From an uncultured cyanobacterium (GTDB lineage Bacteria; Cyanobacteriota; Cyanobacteriia; PCC-6307; Cyanobiaceae): a DNA stretch of 64,000 bases. The stretch covers positions 218,918-282,917 of the forward strand of contig CAIQIA010000026.1 in assembly GCA_903871775.1 (NCBI GenBank), in the 5' to 3' direction. The notes under the pieces were generated by a model. The model made no database searches, was not told where the DNA came from, and saw only the letters and a list, made by a program, of their open reading frames with translations. A program made the position numbers and the translations under genes. Shown here piece by piece: positions 19,084-30,734 of this stretch (the first letter of the stretch is position 1; every line of letters begins with the position of its first letter).

Positions 19084-19736
19084 CCGACCCCGCCCTGACC
19101 GGCCCCGCAGCGCAGCAGCCCGGCCCGGGCCAGCACGGCCTCCGGCAGGATGCGGTGTTCCTCGCGGTGAATACGCTGTTCCAGCGATTCCCGTGATTCG
19201 CCAGGCAGCACGGAGACCACCGCCTGGGCCAGCACCGGTCCGGCATCGACCTCCTCGACCACCTCGTGGACGGTGCATCCGGTTTCGCTGACCCCGGCGG
19301 CCAGGGCCTGGCCGATGGCGTCGAGCCCGCGGAAGGCCGGCAGCAGGCTGGGGTGGAGATTGAGCAGACGTCCTGGAAAGGCCTGGATCAGGCGGCTGGT
19401 GACGATCCGCATCCAGCCGGCCATCACCACCAGTTCCACGGCGTCCTGCTGCAACCGGGCGACCAGGGCCTCGTCCAGCTCCTCGCGGCTGGCGAACCGG
19501 CGGTGGTCCAGCAGGCAGGTGGGCACCCCCAGGCGATCGGCCCTGGCGAGGGCCCCCGCCGCCGGCCGGTTCACGATCAACCGCACCACCTCCGCCCGGC
19601 GGTGCCCGTCGGCGCGGCAGGCCTGCACCAGGGCCTCGAAGTTGCTGCCACCGCCGGAGGCCAGCACGGCCACGCGCACGCGACCATCGCTAGGGTCGGG
19701 CAGTTCGGGTCCGTCGGAGCTGAGGCTGTGTCCCAT
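19074..19736 (-). CDS. purN: Phosphoribosylglycinamide formyltransferase
   Basis: 220 residues of the GART fold. The GAR-binding loop is VLASGGGSNFEALV. The catalytic triad region is LLNLHPSLLPAFRGLD with His near residue 126, Asn in IVNRPAAG, and the folate site CTVHEVVEEVDAGPVLAQ holding the Asp. The ATG at 19736 gives MGHSLSSDGPE before the core. This start overlaps the divergent GTG start of the next gene by 9 bp, so the two genes share an extremely short control region. Confidence 0.94.
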   Translation of the reverse strand: MGHSLSSDGPELPDPSDGRVRVAVLASGGGSNFEALVQACRADGHRRAEVVRLIVNRPAAGALARADRLGVPTCLLDHRRFASREELDEALVARLQQDAVELVVMAGWMRIVTSRLIQAFPGRLLNLHPSLLPAFRGLDAIGQALAAGVSETGCTVHEVVEEVDAGPVLAQAVVSVLPGESRESLEQRIHREEHRILPEAVLARAGLLRCGAGQGGVGQG

Positions 19737-20066
19737 CTCTCCATCCTGCCCACGGTGCTGGCCGATGCCCATCTGCTCGCCGCCAGCCTCGAGGCCCTCG
19801 GGGCCGAGGTCCGCTGGGGCGGCGCCCTGAGCCTCGTCGGCCACGAAGAACCCTGCCTGTTGCAGGCCCGCTTCGACGACGGTGTCCAGCTGGGCTGGCG
19901 ACGGGCCGACGACGGCTCCCTCGAGCTGATGGTGGATCTGCAGCGGGCCGCCCTGGGGGGCGCCGGCCAGCGCCACCTGACGGAGGTGGGCCGCGCCTAC
20001 GCCGCCCGCGAGGCCCTGCAGCAGGCGGCGACCCTGCCTGGCGCCCGCGTGCAGCTGGGCCGCTGA
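19728..20066 (+). CDS. DUF1257 (Ycf35-like) protein
   Basis: 112 residues starting at GTG 19728. The opening SHLSILPTVLADAHLLAASLEALGAEV matches the DUF1257/Ycf35 pattern (SHxSxxxTxxxD), and the C-terminal YAAREALQQA helix also fits. The family is conserved in cyanobacteria and red-algal plastids without a settled function. The GTG was chosen because the family motif starts exactly there, even though the start codon lies inside the first codons of the divergent purN. Confidence 0.75.
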   Translation: MSHLSILPTVLADAHLLAASLEALGAEVRWGGALSLVGHEEPCLLQARFDDGVQLGWRRADDGSLELMVDLQRAALGGAGQRHLTEVGRAYAAREALQQAATLPGARVQLGR

Positions 20067-20078
20067 CCCGCCTGGCCC

Positions 20079-21776
20079 GTGCCGTTGTTCATCCTTGACC
20101 TGAGCCAGCCCCACGGGCACCGCATCGGGATCACCCTGCGCTTCGTGCCGCAGACCCCCACCCAGGACATGCTGCTGCCCGCCTGGACGCCGGGCAGCTA
20201 CCTCGAGCGCGAGTACGTGCGCCATCTGGATCGGCTCGAGGTGCTGCAGGGGGGCAGCGCCGTGACCCCCCGGCGGCTCGAGCGCCATCGCTGGCGCCTG
20301 GCGGTCACCCCCGGCCAGGAGGTGGAGGTGCGCTATGGGGTGCTGGGGGTGGAGCGCTCGGTGCGCACCAACTGGCTGGACGGCGACGGCGCCTTTCTGA
20401 CCGCCGCCGCCTGGGCCCTGCTGGTGGAGGGCCAGCGCTGGCAGCCCCAGCGGTTGCAGCTGCTGCTGCCGGAGGGCTGGCAGGCGGCCTGTTCCCTGCC
20501 CAGGGAGGGGCCCGGCTACGAGGCCCGCGACTTCGACGCCCTCGTGGATGCACCCATCGGCTGCGGCGAGCTGCGGCAGCTGACCTTCGACGTGGCCGGC
20601 CATCCCCACCACTGGGTGTGGCAGGGGCTGACCCACCCGGCACCGGAAGGGCGCTGGCGGCAGGCCCTGCCGGCCCTGGCGGAGGCGGCCTGCCGGCTGA
20701 TGGGGGAGACGGCTCCGGCGGCGGCGGTTTACCACCTGCTGGTGCGGTTCTGCGGGGAGGGGTACGGCGGGCTTGAGCACGACGACGGCTGCGCCCTGCT
20801 CTACAGCCGGCGGGAGCTGAACCACACCGACGGCCAGCGGCGTCTGTACCAGCTGGTGGCCCACGAATACCTGCACCAGTGGAACGTGCGACGGCTGCGG
20901 CCGCGGGAATTGCAGCCCTACGACTACGGCGGGGCGACGATCGTGCCGACCCTGTGGTTTGCCGAAGGGGTGACCAGCTACTTCGACGGGCTGGTGGTGC
21001 TGCGGGCGGGCCTCTGCAGCGAGGACGAGCTGCTGCGGGACTGGAGCGATGACATCAGCCGCTACCTCACCACCCCCGGCCGGGCCGTCCAGACCCTTGA
21101 AGCCAGCAGTGAGGAGGCCTGGGTGAAGCTCTACCGGCCCGACGCCCACAGCGCCGGGCACCAGATCAGCTACTACCTCAAAGGCCAGCTGGTGGCCCTG
21201 CTGCTGGACCTGCACCTGCTGGCCGCCGGGGACAGCCTGCAGGGGGTGCTGCAACGGCTCTGGCGGCAGTTCGGCCGTTGCGGCAGGGGCTACGGGCAGG
21301 AGGATCTGTTCGCCGTGATCGGTGCGGCGGCGCCGGATCTGCCAGGGTCCCTGGACCGTTGGCTCAGATCCCTGGACGATTTACCTCTCGATGGCTACTT
21401 AAAGAGTGTGGGCCTCGAGCTGCTGGCCGAACCGGCCACCACCCCGTCCACCGGACTCCGCCTCGAGACGGCGTCCGGCCTGCTGCAGGTGCAGCGGGTG
21501 GACCGGGCCAGCCCAGCGGAAGCCGCCGGCCTGGCCCCCGGGGACGAGCTGATCGCCGGCGACGGCGAGCGGCTGCGCACCCCGGACCAGCTGGACGCCT
21601 GCCTCCGTCAGGACCAGCCCGTCGAACTGCTGATCAGCCGCGACGGTCGCGTCCGCACCCTCCACCTCACCGCCGCCGCCCCGACCCCGGTTCGCTGGCG
21701 ACTCGCCCCCGACCCCTCCGCCGGCCCCGCCCCATGTCTCCTCCGTCACCGGTGGCTCCACGGCAGGGAGCCTTGA
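20079..21776 (+). CDS. M61 family metallopeptidase with C-terminal PDZ domain
   Basis: 565 residues, GTG start. An N-terminal beta domain is followed by the zinc site HEYLHQWNVRRLRP (HExxH near residue 263) and the downstream Glu region LWFAEGVTSYFDG. The upstream segment GYGGLEHDDGCAL matches the GGLEH motif of glycyl aminopeptidases. A PDZ domain (about 455-535; VDRASPAEAAGLAPGDELIAG) follows. No signal peptide is seen. Its last 43 bp overlap the next gene, which begins at ATG 21734 in another frame. Confidence 0.93.
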   Translation: MPLFILDLSQPHGHRIGITLRFVPQTPTQDMLLPAWTPGSYLEREYVRHLDRLEVLQGGSAVTPRRLERHRWRLAVTPGQEVEVRYGVLGVERSVRTNWLDGDGAFLTAAAWALLVEGQRWQPQRLQLLLPEGWQAACSLPREGPGYEARDFDALVDAPIGCGELRQLTFDVAGHPHHWVWQGLTHPAPEGRWRQALPALAEAACRLMGETAPAAAVYHLLVRFCGEGYGGLEHDDGCALLYSRRELNHTDGQRRLYQLVAHEYLHQWNVRRLRPRELQPYDYGGATIVPTLWFAEGVTSYFDGLVVLRAGLCSEDELLRDWSDDISRYLTTPGRAVQTLEASSEEAWVKLYRPDAHSAGHQISYYLKGQLVALLLDLHLLAAGDSLQGVLQRLWRQFGRCGRGYGQEDLFAVIGAAAPDLPGSLDRWLRSLDDLPLDGYLKSVGLELLAEPATTPSTGLRLETASGLLQVQRVDRASPAEAAGLAPGDELIAGDGERLRTPDQLDACLRQDQPVELLISRDGRVRTLHLTAAAPTPVRWRLAPDPSAGPAPCLLRHRWLHGREP

Positions 21777-22639
21777 GCCACCATCCCCGATCCCCCCGCG
21801 CCCTGCTGCTGGCCCTCGCGGTGGGCACGGCGGTGAGTGTGGGACTGGCGGCGGTAGTGGTGTCTGGGCTGCGGCGGGAGCCTGACGCGGGCGACCTGCT
21901 GCTGCGACGGCCCGGCCTCGGCTGGATCCGGGATGCTGCCAGAACCCCCAGCGAGCAGCGGGACCGCACCCCGGCGCCACCGAGCCAGCCCCGCTGGGTC
22001 TCGCCGCTGACCAGGGCCTGCCCGGTCGCCGATCCGACGCTGCGGCAGCACCTGAGCCAGATGCGGCTGCAGATCACCAAGGTGCGGCCGGATCCCACGA
22101 ACTACGCCAACCGCCGCACCCGGGACGCCTTTGGGCAGGCCATCGACCCCACCCCGTCGGTGATCGTGCTGCACGAGACGGTCTACGGCCTCCAGTCCGC
22201 CGTGAACTCGGTGACCACCCCCCATGCCAACGACGACGACCAGGCCAGTTACCACACCCTGGTGGGCCTCGATGGCCGGATCGTGCAGACGGTGGACCCG
22301 GCCCAGCGGGCCTATGGAGCGGGCTTTTCGGCCTTCGACGGCCGCTGGGTGTTCACCAACCGCCGCTTCAGCGGCTCCCTGAACAACTTCGCGCTGCACG
22401 TGAGCCTTGAGACTCCGGAGGACGGCGAGAACGCGGGGCCGAACCACAGCGGCTACACACCGGCCCAGTACGACGCCCTGGCGCGGGTGATCGCCGACTG
22501 GATGGTGCGTTACGGCATCCGGCCGGAGGCGATCACCACCCATCGCCATGTGGACCTGGGCGGCGAACGGGCCGATCCCCGCAGCTTCGACTGGACCGAG
22601 CTGCAGCGGCGGCTCACGGCCCTCGGCCTGGTCTGCTGA
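21734..22639 (+). CDS. N-acetylmuramoyl-L-alanine amidase (Amidase_2/PGRP fold)
   Basis: 301 residues. A short basic N-terminus precedes one membrane segment (LLLALAVGTAVSVGLAAVVV, about 23-42), consistent with export or an anchor. The amidase domain shows the zinc ligand in VIVLHETVYG, ASYHTLVGLDGRIVQ, and late HRHVDLGGERADP carrying the second His and acidic residue. It should cut the MurNAc-L-Ala bond in peptidoglycan. It overlaps the M61 gene by 43 bp, suggesting coupling. Confidence 0.9.
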   Translation: MSPPSPVAPRQGALSHHPRSPRALLLALAVGTAVSVGLAAVVVSGLRREPDAGDLLLRRPGLGWIRDAARTPSEQRDRTPAPPSQPRWVSPLTRACPVADPTLRQHLSQMRLQITKVRPDPTNYANRRTRDAFGQAIDPTPSVIVLHETVYGLQSAVNSVTTPHANDDDQASYHTLVGLDGRIVQTVDPAQRAYGAGFSAFDGRWVFTNRRFSGSLNNFALHVSLETPEDGENAGPNHSGYTPAQYDALARVIADWMVRYGIRPEAITTHRHVDLGGERADPRSFDWTELQRRLTALGLVC

Positions 22640-22653
22640 GGGGGGGGCTCTGC

Positions 22654-23472
22654 TCAGATGAGCGGGGGCTCGACGGTGCGGCGACCGCCGTAGATCAGCG
22701 CATGCAGGGCAGGATCCTGCATATAGCGGAGGATCCGGGCCGGATAGTCGAGCTTGCCGTTGTGGAGATAGGCGAGGGTGGCCAGGCGGTGGGCATCGCG
22801 GGGGCTGTTACTGGCCTCGAGGAGCTCGGTGGTCGAGTACCCGAGGGCTCGGCTCAGGCGGGAGAGCAGCCCCGCCAGCAGTTCCACGTTGCGCTCGGGG
22901 TCGAGCAACTGGTCGCGGGCCTCCGCCAGCTGGGCGGGGGTGGGGTCAGCGGGCAGCAGCTTCTGGTGGATCAGTTCATCCACGCTCAGCTGGGCGGGAC
23001 CATGGGTGCGGAACAGGCCGGAGTGAACGGCCAGGGGCGTGTTCTCACCGGGCTTGGCGTGCTTGATCTCGTCGTAAAGAATCGCCGCCACCAGCATCGG
23101 GTTGAGGTTGTGGCGCCGGGCTTCACGGCGGACCACGGGCACCAGCGGCTCCAGCTGATCAAGGGTGTGGCTGCGCAGCGGTGCCCAGTGCTCGAGGCCG
23201 TCGGTGAACAGCTGGGCCAGGGCCGTCTGGGGGCCATGGACCCCGAAACGCCTCTGCAGGTCCCGCAGCTCTTCGGTGGTGAAGTCGGCGGGATCGGGCC
23301 GTTGTCCCTCGACCACCAGCCCGGGGGTGGTGTCGACGGGGGCTGTTGCCGAGGGCAGGGGGGAGGGGCGCCAGAGACGACTGCCGGACAGCAGGAGGGC
23401 CAGGGTCAGGACCGGAAGGAGAATCCGCCGGGCAGACCCCAGGGACCGCTGATGCAGCTGCCGTTCCGGCAA
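22654..23472 (-). CDS. Conserved exported protein with a lytic-transglycosylase-like (DUF1402-like) region
   Basis: 272 residues if started at TTG 23472, which gives a basic start followed by a hydrophobic segment (ILLPVLTLALLLSGSRLW). No ATG or GTG offers a better fit and longer readings run into the pgi promoter. The central segment PMLVAAILYDEIKHAKPGE has the Glu-containing helix pattern of DUF1402/transglycosylase-like proteins, and LAYLHNGKLDYPARILRYM resembles the end of such domains. It is convergent with the amidase gene 14 bp away. Family assignment is tentative. Confidence 0.65.
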   Translation of the reverse strand: MPERQLHQRSLGSARRILLPVLTLALLLSGSRLWRPSPLPSATAPVDTTPGLVVEGQRPDPADFTTEELRDLQRRFGVHGPQTALAQLFTDGLEHWAPLRSHTLDQLEPLVPVVRREARRHNLNPMLVAAILYDEIKHAKPGENTPLAVHSGLFRTHGPAQLSVDELIHQKLLPADPTPAQLAEARDQLLDPERNVELLAGLLSRLSRALGYSTTELLEASNSPRDAHRLATLAYLHNGKLDYPARILRYMQDPALHALIYGGRRTVEPPLI

Positions 23473-23619
23473 AGCCTCAATCCATAACTCTACCCAGAAG
23501 CTTAAGTCCCCCTGCAGAGTTCGCCCACGGCAACGCCCACCACAAAGGGTTGACCGTCTCTTCACCCATTCCGGCCCTCCTCTGCATAAGTTGCCGTTAG
23601 GACCGCACCGCGCTTGAGC

Positions 23620-25242
23620 ATGACCTCCGTCAGCATGGCGACCGATCTCCCCGATCTCGACCGCTCCAGCGCCGGGGCGCAATGGTCACGCTTCTGCGAT
23701 CTCCTCTGGCACCACGACCCCCTCGGCCTCTGGGTCGACGTGAGCCGCATGGCCCTCACGGCGGCCGAGATGCAGAACCTGCAGGCCCCCCTGGCCCAGG
23801 CCTTTGAAGCCATGGAGGCCCTGGAGAAGGGCGCCATCGCCAACCCCGATGAAGGGCGTCAGGTGGGCCACTACTGGCTGCGCCAGCCCGATCTGGCCCC
23901 GGACAGGAGCGTGGCCGAGCACATCGCCGCCGAGGTGCGCCGGCTGCAGACCTTCGGCCAGGACGTGCTGGGCGGCAGCCTCACGGCCCCAGGGGGCCAG
24001 CCCTTCAGCGATGTGCTCTGGATCGGCATCGGCGGTTCGGGCCTCGGTCCGATGCTGATGATCAGGTCGTTGCAGGAGAACCGCCGCGGCCTGAGCTTCC
24101 ATTTCCTCGACAACGTCGATCCCGCCGGCATGAGCCGGCTCTTCGATGCGCTGGGTGACCGGCTCCTCACCACCCTGGTGGTGGTGGTGAGCAAATCGGG
24201 CGGCACCCCCGAACCCCATCTGGGCATGCTGCAGGCCCGCGAACGGCTGCAGCAGCTGGGGGGCCAGTGGAACCGCCAGGCGGTGGCGATCACCATGCTC
24301 GACAGCCAGCTCGACCGCACCGCCGCAGCCGAAACCTGGCTCAACCGCTTCGACATGTTCGACTGGGTGGGTGGTCGCACTTCGATCACCAGCGCCGTCG
24401 GGCTGCTGCCGGCGGTGCTGGCAGGGATCGACGCCGACGCCTTCCTGCAGGGCGCCGCTGTGATGGACACCGCCACCCGCCGGCCTGACCTGCGCAGCAA
24501 TCCGGCGGCCCTGATGGCGGCCTCGTGGTACGCCGCCGGCGAAGGCCGCGGTTGCCGCGACATGGTGGTGCTGCCCTACCGCGACCGGCTCGAGGTCTTC
24601 AGCCGCTACCTGCAGCAGCTGGTGATGGAATCCCTCGGCAAGCGGCTCGACCGCCAGGGTCGGGTGGTGAACCAGGGCATCGCCGTCTACGGCAACAAAG
24701 GATCCACCGACCAGCACGCCTACGTGCAGCAGCTGCGTGATGGCATCGACAACTTCTTCGTCACCTTCATCGAGGTGCTGGAAGATCCGACCGACATTCC
24801 CTGCCTCGACGGTGCCCTGCCGGGCGACTACCTCGACGGCTTCCTGCAGGGCACCCGGGCGGCCCTGTTCGAAGGCGGCCGCCAGAGCATGACCCTGACC
24901 CTGCGGCGCTTCGATGCCCGGGCCCTGGGGGCGCTGATCGCCCTCTTCGAGCGGGCGGTGGGTCTCTATGGCGAACTGATCGACATCAATGCCTACCACC
25001 AGCCGGGGGTCGAGGCCGGCAAGAAGGCCGCCGCCCAGGTGCTCGAGCTGCAGGGCCAGGTCGAGTCGCTCCTGGCCGACGGCCGTGAGCGGGGCATCGA
25101 GGAGATCGCCGCTGACCTCAACCGCGCCGAAGACTGCGAATCGATCTTCTTCATCGTGCGACACCTCTGCGGCAACCCCAGGGGCTACAGCAGCAACGGC
25201 AGCTGGAGTGATCCCCGCGGTCTGCGGGTGCGTCGGGGGTGA
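23620..25242 (+). CDS. pgi: Glucose-6-phosphate isomerase
   Basis: 540 residues with two SIS-like domains. The phosphosugar loop is WIGIGGSGLGPMLMI, followed by VVSKSGGTPEP (near 195). The PGI signatures VYGNKGSTDQHAYVQQL (catalytic region) and INAYHQPGVEAGKKAA are clear. It interconverts glucose-6-phosphate and fructose-6-phosphate in gluconeogenesis, glycogen metabolism and the pentose phosphate route. ATG 23620 was preferred over the TTG two codons upstream. Confidence 0.96.
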   Translation: MTSVSMATDLPDLDRSSAGAQWSRFCDLLWHHDPLGLWVDVSRMALTAAEMQNLQAPLAQAFEAMEALEKGAIANPDEGRQVGHYWLRQPDLAPDRSVAEHIAAEVRRLQTFGQDVLGGSLTAPGGQPFSDVLWIGIGGSGLGPMLMIRSLQENRRGLSFHFLDNVDPAGMSRLFDALGDRLLTTLVVVVSKSGGTPEPHLGMLQARERLQQLGGQWNRQAVAITMLDSQLDRTAAAETWLNRFDMFDWVGGRTSITSAVGLLPAVLAGIDADAFLQGAAVMDTATRRPDLRSNPAALMAASWYAAGEGRGCRDMVVLPYRDRLEVFSRYLQQLVMESLGKRLDRQGRVVNQGIAVYGNKGSTDQHAYVQQLRDGIDNFFVTFIEVLEDPTDIPCLDGALPGDYLDGFLQGTRAALFEGGRQSMTLTLRRFDARALGALIALFERAVGLYGELIDINAYHQPGVEAGKKAAAQVLELQGQVESLLADGRERGIEEIAADLNRAEDCESIFFIVRHLCGNPRGYSSNGSWSDPRGLRVRRG

Positions 25243-25264
25243 TGACCGGCCCGACCATCCCCCG

Positions 25265-25912
25265 TCAGAGGGGCACGGCGGCCAGGTTCGGGAGCATCAC
25301 GGTGCCCGCGGGGTAGTCGGCGGCCCCCAGCCCGGGCGGCGGGAGCACGAAGACCCGGCAACCCGCCGCCCGGGCGGCCACGGCCCCGGCCGGCGAATCC
25401 TCGAAAGCCCAGCAGGCCCCCGCCTCGACCCCGAGCCGACGGGCCGCCACCAGAAACAGGTCCGGGGCCGGCTTGCCGCTGCCCACCTCCGGGTCATCGC
25501 CACACACCTGCACCCCGACGGCATCGAGCCAGGGATGGAAGCTCTGCTTCCAGCGCACGGCCTCGCGGCTGCTGCTGGTGGCGATCGCCGTGGGAATCCC
25601 GGCCCGCCGGCAGCGCTCGAGCAGATCGCCGGCGCCGGGGATGGGCCTGGAACGGGCCATCAGGTTGCGGGACAGGGGCTGCTGCACCGCCAGCAGCTGC
25701 TCGACGGTGACCGCCAGCCCCAGCTGCTCGATCACCGTTGCGGCGTTGTCGAAGCGGTTGCGCCCCCGCAACCGCAGGAGCAGCGGCGGTGGCAGCTCTG
25801 AGCCGAAGTGGGCGGCCGCCTGGGTCCAGGCTTCGCTGTGGAGCGGCTCGGTGTCGAGCAGCAGCCCGTCGAGGTCGAACAGGCAACCCCGGGGACGGTC
25901 GGCAGGGGGCAT
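25265..25912 (-). CDS. HAD-superfamily hydrolase, beta-phosphoglucomutase-like
   Basis: 215 residues. Motif I FDLDGLLLDTEPLHSEAW is near residue 11 with the nucleophile Asp. Motif II is IATSSSREAV and motif III is GKPAPDLFLVAARRLG. The motif FEDSPAGAVAARAAG supplies the final acidic pair. A helical cap between motifs I and II fits subclass IA phosphatases/phosphomutases. The substrate is not predictable. It lies convergent to pgi with a 22-bp gap; a sugar phosphate substrate would fit but is inference. Confidence 0.88.
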   Translation of the reverse strand: MPPADRPRGCLFDLDGLLLDTEPLHSEAWTQAAAHFGSELPPPLLLRLRGRNRFDNAATVIEQLGLAVTVEQLLAVQQPLSRNLMARSRPIPGAGDLLERCRRAGIPTAIATSSSREAVRWKQSFHPWLDAVGVQVCGDDPEVGSGKPAPDLFLVAARRLGVEAGACWAFEDSPAGAVAARAAGCRVFVLPPPGLGAADYPAGTVMLPNLAAVPL

Positions 25913-25977
25913 GGCGACGGGGCGCTGCGTGAACGAGCGTTTCAGCCTGCCGCAACGGGGCCCCGCCGGGCGATTCA

Positions 25978-27993
<2,016 letters not shown>

Positions 27994-28031
27994 GATTTGC
28001 GGGGTAGGTTGGCATCGGTCAGCCCCCATTC

Positions 28032-30734
28032 ATGACCTCTTCAGCCCCGGTCGCCCCTGACAAGCCCGCCCCGACGGCGTGGCACACCCTGACCACCGAC
28101 GCCGTCCCGGGGGTGCTGCAGGTCGATCCGAGCCAGGGCCTCGCTGAAGGGGTCCGTCAATCAAGGCTCGAACGCCACGGCCCCAACCAGCTGCCCAGCC
28201 GCGGTGGTCGCAGCAACCTGCGGATCCTGATCGACCAGTTCGTCAACGTGATGCTGCTGCTGCTGATCGCGGTGGCGGTGGTCTCGGCCGCGATGGATCT
28301 GCAGACCGGTCAGTTTCCCAAGGACGCCGTGGCCATCGGCGTGATCGTGCTGCTCAACGCCCTGCTGGGCTACGTGCAGGAAAGCCGGGCGGAAAAGGCC
28401 CTCGAAGCCCTGCAGGCCATGGCGACGCCGATGGTCAAGGTGCGGATGCAGGGCCATCAGCACACGATCCCGGCCCACGACCTGGTGCCCGGCGATGTGG
28501 TGCTGCTGGAGGCCGGGGATCGGGTGCCCGCCGACCTGCGGCTGCTCGAGGGGGCCCGGCTGGCCGTGCAGGAGGCGGCCCTCACCGGCGAATCCCTGCC
28601 GGTCGACAAGGACGCCGACGTGGTGCTGGAGGCCGACACCGGCCTGCCCGAACGCATCAACTGCCTCTATCAGGGCACCGAGGTGGTGCACGGTCGCGGC
28701 ACGGCCCTCGTGGTCGCCACCGGTGCCGCCACCGAACTGGGACGCATCGCCAGCCTGCTGCAGAGCAGCACCCCGGCCCCCACGCCGCTGCAGGAACGCC
28801 TCGACCAGCTGGCCAAGATTCTGGTGGGGTCGGCCATGGCCCTCGTGGCGGTGGTGGTGGCGGCGGGGGCCCTGCTCGGCCATCCGGTGGCCGAACTGCT
28901 GGAGGTGTCGCTGAGCATGGCGGTGGCGATCGTGCCCGAGGGGCTGCCGGCGGTGATCACCGTCTGCCTCGCCATGGGCACCGTGCGCATGGCCCAGCGG
29001 CGCGCCCTCATCCGTCGCCTGCCCGCCGTCGAGACCCTCGGCTCGGTGACCACCATCTGCAGCGACAAGACCGGCACTCTCACCGCCAATGCGATGACCG
29101 TGCAGCTGCTGGAACCAGCGGACGGAGTGACGCCTGCCGCCGGTACCCTCTCGCCGCTGCTGCGCTGCGCGGTGCTCTGCAACGACGGCCAGCAGCCCGA
29201 ACAGGAGGGGGATCCTCCGGCCCAGGGGGACCCGACCGAAACCGCCCTCCTGGCTGCGGCTGTGGCCGCCGGCCTCTCGCCCCGGCAGGAGCGCCGCCAA
29301 CGGGAGCGGCTGGCGGAGCTTCCCTTCAGTTCCGAACGCCAGCGGATGTCAGTGCTGGTGCAGTCAGGCCAGGGCGACCCCTCGCCCCTGCTGCTGATGA
29401 AGGGATCGCCGGAACGGGTGCTGGAGCACTGCAGCACGATCGCCACCGCCGATGGTGTGCGGTCCCTCAGTGACAACGACCGTGACCAGCTGCACAGGCG
29501 CTTCCATGCCCTCGCCGACGATGGCCTGCGGCTGCTGGGCTTCGCCGAGCGCCCCTGGACCGAACGGCTGCCCGCCGCCCTCGAAGCCGGCGACGAACAG
29601 GGTTTGTGCTGGCTCGGGCTGATCGGCTCGATGGATCCTCCCCGTCCGGAGGCCATCAAGGCCATCGGCCTCTGCCGCTCGGCCGGGGTGCGCACGGTGA
29701 TGATCACCGGCGACCATCCCCGCACCGCCCTGGCCATCGGCCGTCAGGTGGGTCTGGTGGAACCCGGCGACCGGGAGGCGGTGCTCACCGGCCGGGACCT
29801 CGAGACGCTTGATCCAGTGGCCCTTGAAGAGGCCATCAGCCACACGTCGGTCTTCGCCCGGGTGCTGCCCGAACAGAAGCTCGACCTGGTGCGGGCCCTG
29901 CAGCGGCGCCAGCAGGTGGTGGCGATGACGGGCGATGGGGTGAACGATGCGCCGGCCCTGCGCCAGAGCGACATCGGCGTCGCCATGGGCATCACAGGCA
30001 CCGACGTCAGCCGGGAGGCGGCCGACATGGTGCTTCTGGATGACAACTTCGCCACCATCGTGGCGGCCGTCGAGGAGGGGCGGCTGGTGTACGAGAACGT
30101 GCGCCGCTTCATCCGCTACATCCTCGGCAGCAATGTCGGCGAACTGATCACGATCGCCCTGGCCCCGATCCTCGGCCTGCCGGTGCCCCTCTCACCGATG
30201 CAGATCCTCTGGATGAACCTGGTCACCGACGGCCTGCCGGCCCTGGCCCTCGCCGTTGAATCGTCAGACGCCGACCTGATGCAGCGCCGGCCGGCCGGTC
30301 GCAACGAAACGATCTTCGCCCGGGGTCTTGGGCGCTACATCCTCGAGGTGGGCATCGTCTTCGCGGCGATCGCGGTGCTGCTGATGTGGCTGGTGGCTCG
30401 CCATCCCCTGCCGGCCGATCCCGGCCTGGCGCCCGAACGCTGGAAGACGGTGGTGTTCACCACCCTCTGCCTGGCCCAGATGGGCCACGCCCTCTCGGCC
30501 CGCTCCCAGCGCCCCCTGTGGCAGCTGCCGCCCCTGGGCAACCCCTGGCTGGTGCTGTCGGTGGTGGTGACCAGCCTGCTGCAGCTGGCGCTGGTGTACG
30601 TGCCCCCGCTGCAGGCGTTCTTCGGCACCTATGCCATCAGCCTGGCGGAGCTGGGCCTCTGCGTGGCCTTCTCGCTGCTGCTGCTGGTGTACCTCGAGCT
30701 GCGCAAGCTCGTCAGGATGCGGCAGGTCAGCTGA
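28032..30734 (+). CDS. Cation-transporting P-type ATPase (P2/PacL-like)
   Basis: 900 residues with the full P2-type set: TGES actuator loop (AALTGESLPVDKD), membrane helix M4 VPEGLPAVITVCLAMGT, phosphorylation site ICSDKTGTLTANAM near residue 347, KGSP nucleotide-binding region, and the hinge MTGDGVNDAPALRQSDIGVAMG near 632. C-terminal helices with LGSNVGELI and MNLVTDGLPALALA are present. The M4 PEGL motif points to a Ca-like or Na/K-type pump. The substrate is not certain. Its end overlaps the convergent DUF1350 gene by 8 bp. Confidence 0.93.
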   Translation: MTSSAPVAPDKPAPTAWHTLTTDAVPGVLQVDPSQGLAEGVRQSRLERHGPNQLPSRGGRSNLRILIDQFVNVMLLLLIAVAVVSAAMDLQTGQFPKDAVAIGVIVLLNALLGYVQESRAEKALEALQAMATPMVKVRMQGHQHTIPAHDLVPGDVVLLEAGDRVPADLRLLEGARLAVQEAALTGESLPVDKDADVVLEADTGLPERINCLYQGTEVVHGRGTALVVATGAATELGRIASLLQSSTPAPTPLQERLDQLAKILVGSAMALVAVVVAAGALLGHPVAELLEVSLSMAVAIVPEGLPAVITVCLAMGTVRMAQRRALIRRLPAVETLGSVTTICSDKTGTLTANAMTVQLLEPADGVTPAAGTLSPLLRCAVLCNDGQQPEQEGDPPAQGDPTETALLAAAVAAGLSPRQERRQRERLAELPFSSERQRMSVLVQSGQGDPSPLLLMKGSPERVLEHCSTIATADGVRSLSDNDRDQLHRRFHALADDGLRLLGFAERPWTERLPAALEAGDEQGLCWLGLIGSMDPPRPEAIKAIGLCRSAGVRTVMITGDHPRTALAIGRQVGLVEPGDREAVLTGRDLETLDPVALEEAISHTSVFARVLPEQKLDLVRALQRRQQVVAMTGDGVNDAPALRQSDIGVAMGITGTDVSREAADMVLLDDNFATIVAAVEEGRLVYENVRRFIRYILGSNVGELITIALAPILGLPVPLSPMQILWMNLVTDGLPALALAVESSDADLMQRRPAGRNETIFARGLGRYILEVGIVFAAIAVLLMWLVARHPLPADPGLAPERWKTVVFTTLCLAQMGHALSARSQRPLWQLPPLGNPWLVLSVVVTSLLQLALVYVPPLQAFFGTYAISLAELGLCVAFSLLLLVYLELRKLVRMRQVS

